From NCBI RefSeq assembly GCF_001280085.1, contig NZ_LGED01000046.1:1-64000 (forward strand): DNA of 64,000 nt, given 5' to 3'. Made by a program: the position numbers and the translations under genes. This DNA is from Saccharothrix sp. NRRL B-16348 (GTDB lineage: Bacteria; Actinomycetota; Actinomycetes; Mycobacteriales; Pseudonocardiaceae). The notes beneath the pieces are model-generated. The model ran no database searches and was not told where the DNA came from. It was given only the letters and a program-made list of their open reading frames with translations. Shown in pieces: positions 63,446-64,000 of the stretch. Within the stretch, counting starts at the first letter, position 1. The number at the start of each line of letters is the position of its first letter.

Positions 63446-64000
63446 TCACGCAGGTCGGCGGCCTGCCGATCGAGTCGGTCGGAGCCGGTCACGCAACTCC
63501 GCGAGGGAACGGTCGAGGACGTCCGCTTCGAACGCCCGCGGGTCGTGCTTCTCCGGCTCGTACTCCGCCATCAGTCGATGGGCGGACTCGAACCAGCCCT
63601 TGAGGTGCGCCACCTCGTCGGGTTCGACCCGACCACGCCTGACCGCGTGCTCGACGAGCAGGCTGAACTCCTGTGCCATCAGTTCAGGCTTCGGCCGCTG
63701 CGGGTTCATCCAGTCGTCCGCCAGGACCGGGCGCATCCGCAGCGCGCGGTTGTTCCAGTGGAGCAGCAGGGCGAGGTCGGCCGTGAACCCGCCGGGCAGG
63801 GTGTCGGGCCAGAGTTCGCGCACGGCCGCTCGCTGTCCCGTCCACGGCGTCGAACCGACCTTCGGCAGCAGTTCGGGGAACAGCGTCCCCGCGAGCGGCG
63901 CGAAGAAGCCGCACAGCCAGAGTTGCGGGTAGAGCGGACGCCAGTACAGGTCGGACACGGTCGCGTCGGCGATCCCGTTCAAGATCGGCCCCACCAGCAA
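63446..64000 (-). CDS. Unknown protein, N-terminus beyond the right edge
   Basis: The frame stays open to the window end, so only the last 184 residues are visible. It includes PLYPQLWLCGFFAPLAGTLF, ADDWMNPQRPKPELMAQEFS and LMAEYEPEKHDPRAFEADVL. It is mostly helical and soluble-looking. I recognise no family or active-site motif. Confidence 0.5.
   Translation of the reverse strand: MLVGPILNGIADATVSDLYWRPLYPQLWLCGFFAPLAGTLFPELLPKVGSTPWTGQRAAVRELWPDTLPGGFTADLALLLHWNNRALRMRPVLADDWMNPQRPKPELMAQEFSLLVEHAVRRGRVEPDEVAHLKGWFESAHRLMAEYEPEKHDPRAFEADVLDRSLAELRDRLRPTRSAGRRPA

Overview
The window is high-GC chromosomal DNA (roughly 70 percent G+C) from an actinomycete. Gene families and codon bias point to the Pseudonocardiales (Saccharothrix, Lentzea or Actinosynnema-like), but that placement is inference. 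Typical actinobacterial marks are a WhiB regulator, an XRE/DUF397 pair, a SARP/AfsR-type regulator, an IdeR/DmdR-type iron box, a perfect mycobacterial-type LexA box, many apparently leaderless genes, and gene order shared with the Mycobacterium tuberculosis Rv3677c-Rv3683 and Rv3708c-Rv3721c neighbourhoods. It is mostly core chromosome. There is no prophage, CRISPR array, insertion sequence or biosynthetic gene cluster.

Left block (1-16.5 kb). An HxlR regulator diverges from a SnoaL-like protein. Then comes the conserved MBL hydrolase / RidA / DUF4177 / two ArsA-like ATPases / WhiB4-like / PASTA penicillin-binding protein / metallophosphoesterase / tRNA-Pro order. Lineage-specific genes interrupt it: a NUDIX hydrolase, a Gfo/Idh/MocA oxidoreductase, a TPR protein, two paralogous proteins of unknown function, an XRE/DUF397 unit with a divergent small gene, and a YqeY gene.

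Middle-left (16.5-31 kb). A decayed DUF4145 gene is followed by a MerR-type regulator with an unusual leader of about 530 nt ending in a 14-bp hairpin just before its ribosome site; this is the best candidate for an undescribed element. Next are two methyltransferases, an S9 peptidase, a peroxide-defence group (Dps, Ohr, FMN reductase; then catalase and a Fur regulator), and a three-gene YbaB / EspC-like / coiled-coil cassette resembling type VII secretion accessory genes.

Centre (31-45.5 kb). A gluconokinase-like FGGY kinase, the aspartate pathway pair ask-asd (with a likely internal start for a separate regulatory beta subunit), a membrane glycosyltransferase-like protein, a nitroreductase, and leuA preceded by a leader peptide with three consecutive Leu codons and alternative hairpins. 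Four small regulator/target units follow, three with palindromic operators: WYL regulator/epoxide hydrolase, TetR/DinB-like protein, HxlR/SDR.

Right block (45.5-64 kb). A complete oligopeptide ABC transporter operon (oppA-B-C-D-F order on the minus strand) faces a 1088-residue SARP regulator. Then a DNA maintenance group (dnaX, YbaB, recR, P-loop kinase) with the SRP RNA gene upstream of dnaX, an iron-regulated siderophore-binding lipoprotein, tRNA-Ser, a Thr/Pro-tailed secreted protein, a large secreted nuclease, a perfect LexA box in front of a leaderless 41-codon reading frame, and a partial gene at the right edge.

A recurring pattern is a TANNNT box followed after 6-7 nt by the start codon, seen at about 17 genes and indicating leaderless transcription.
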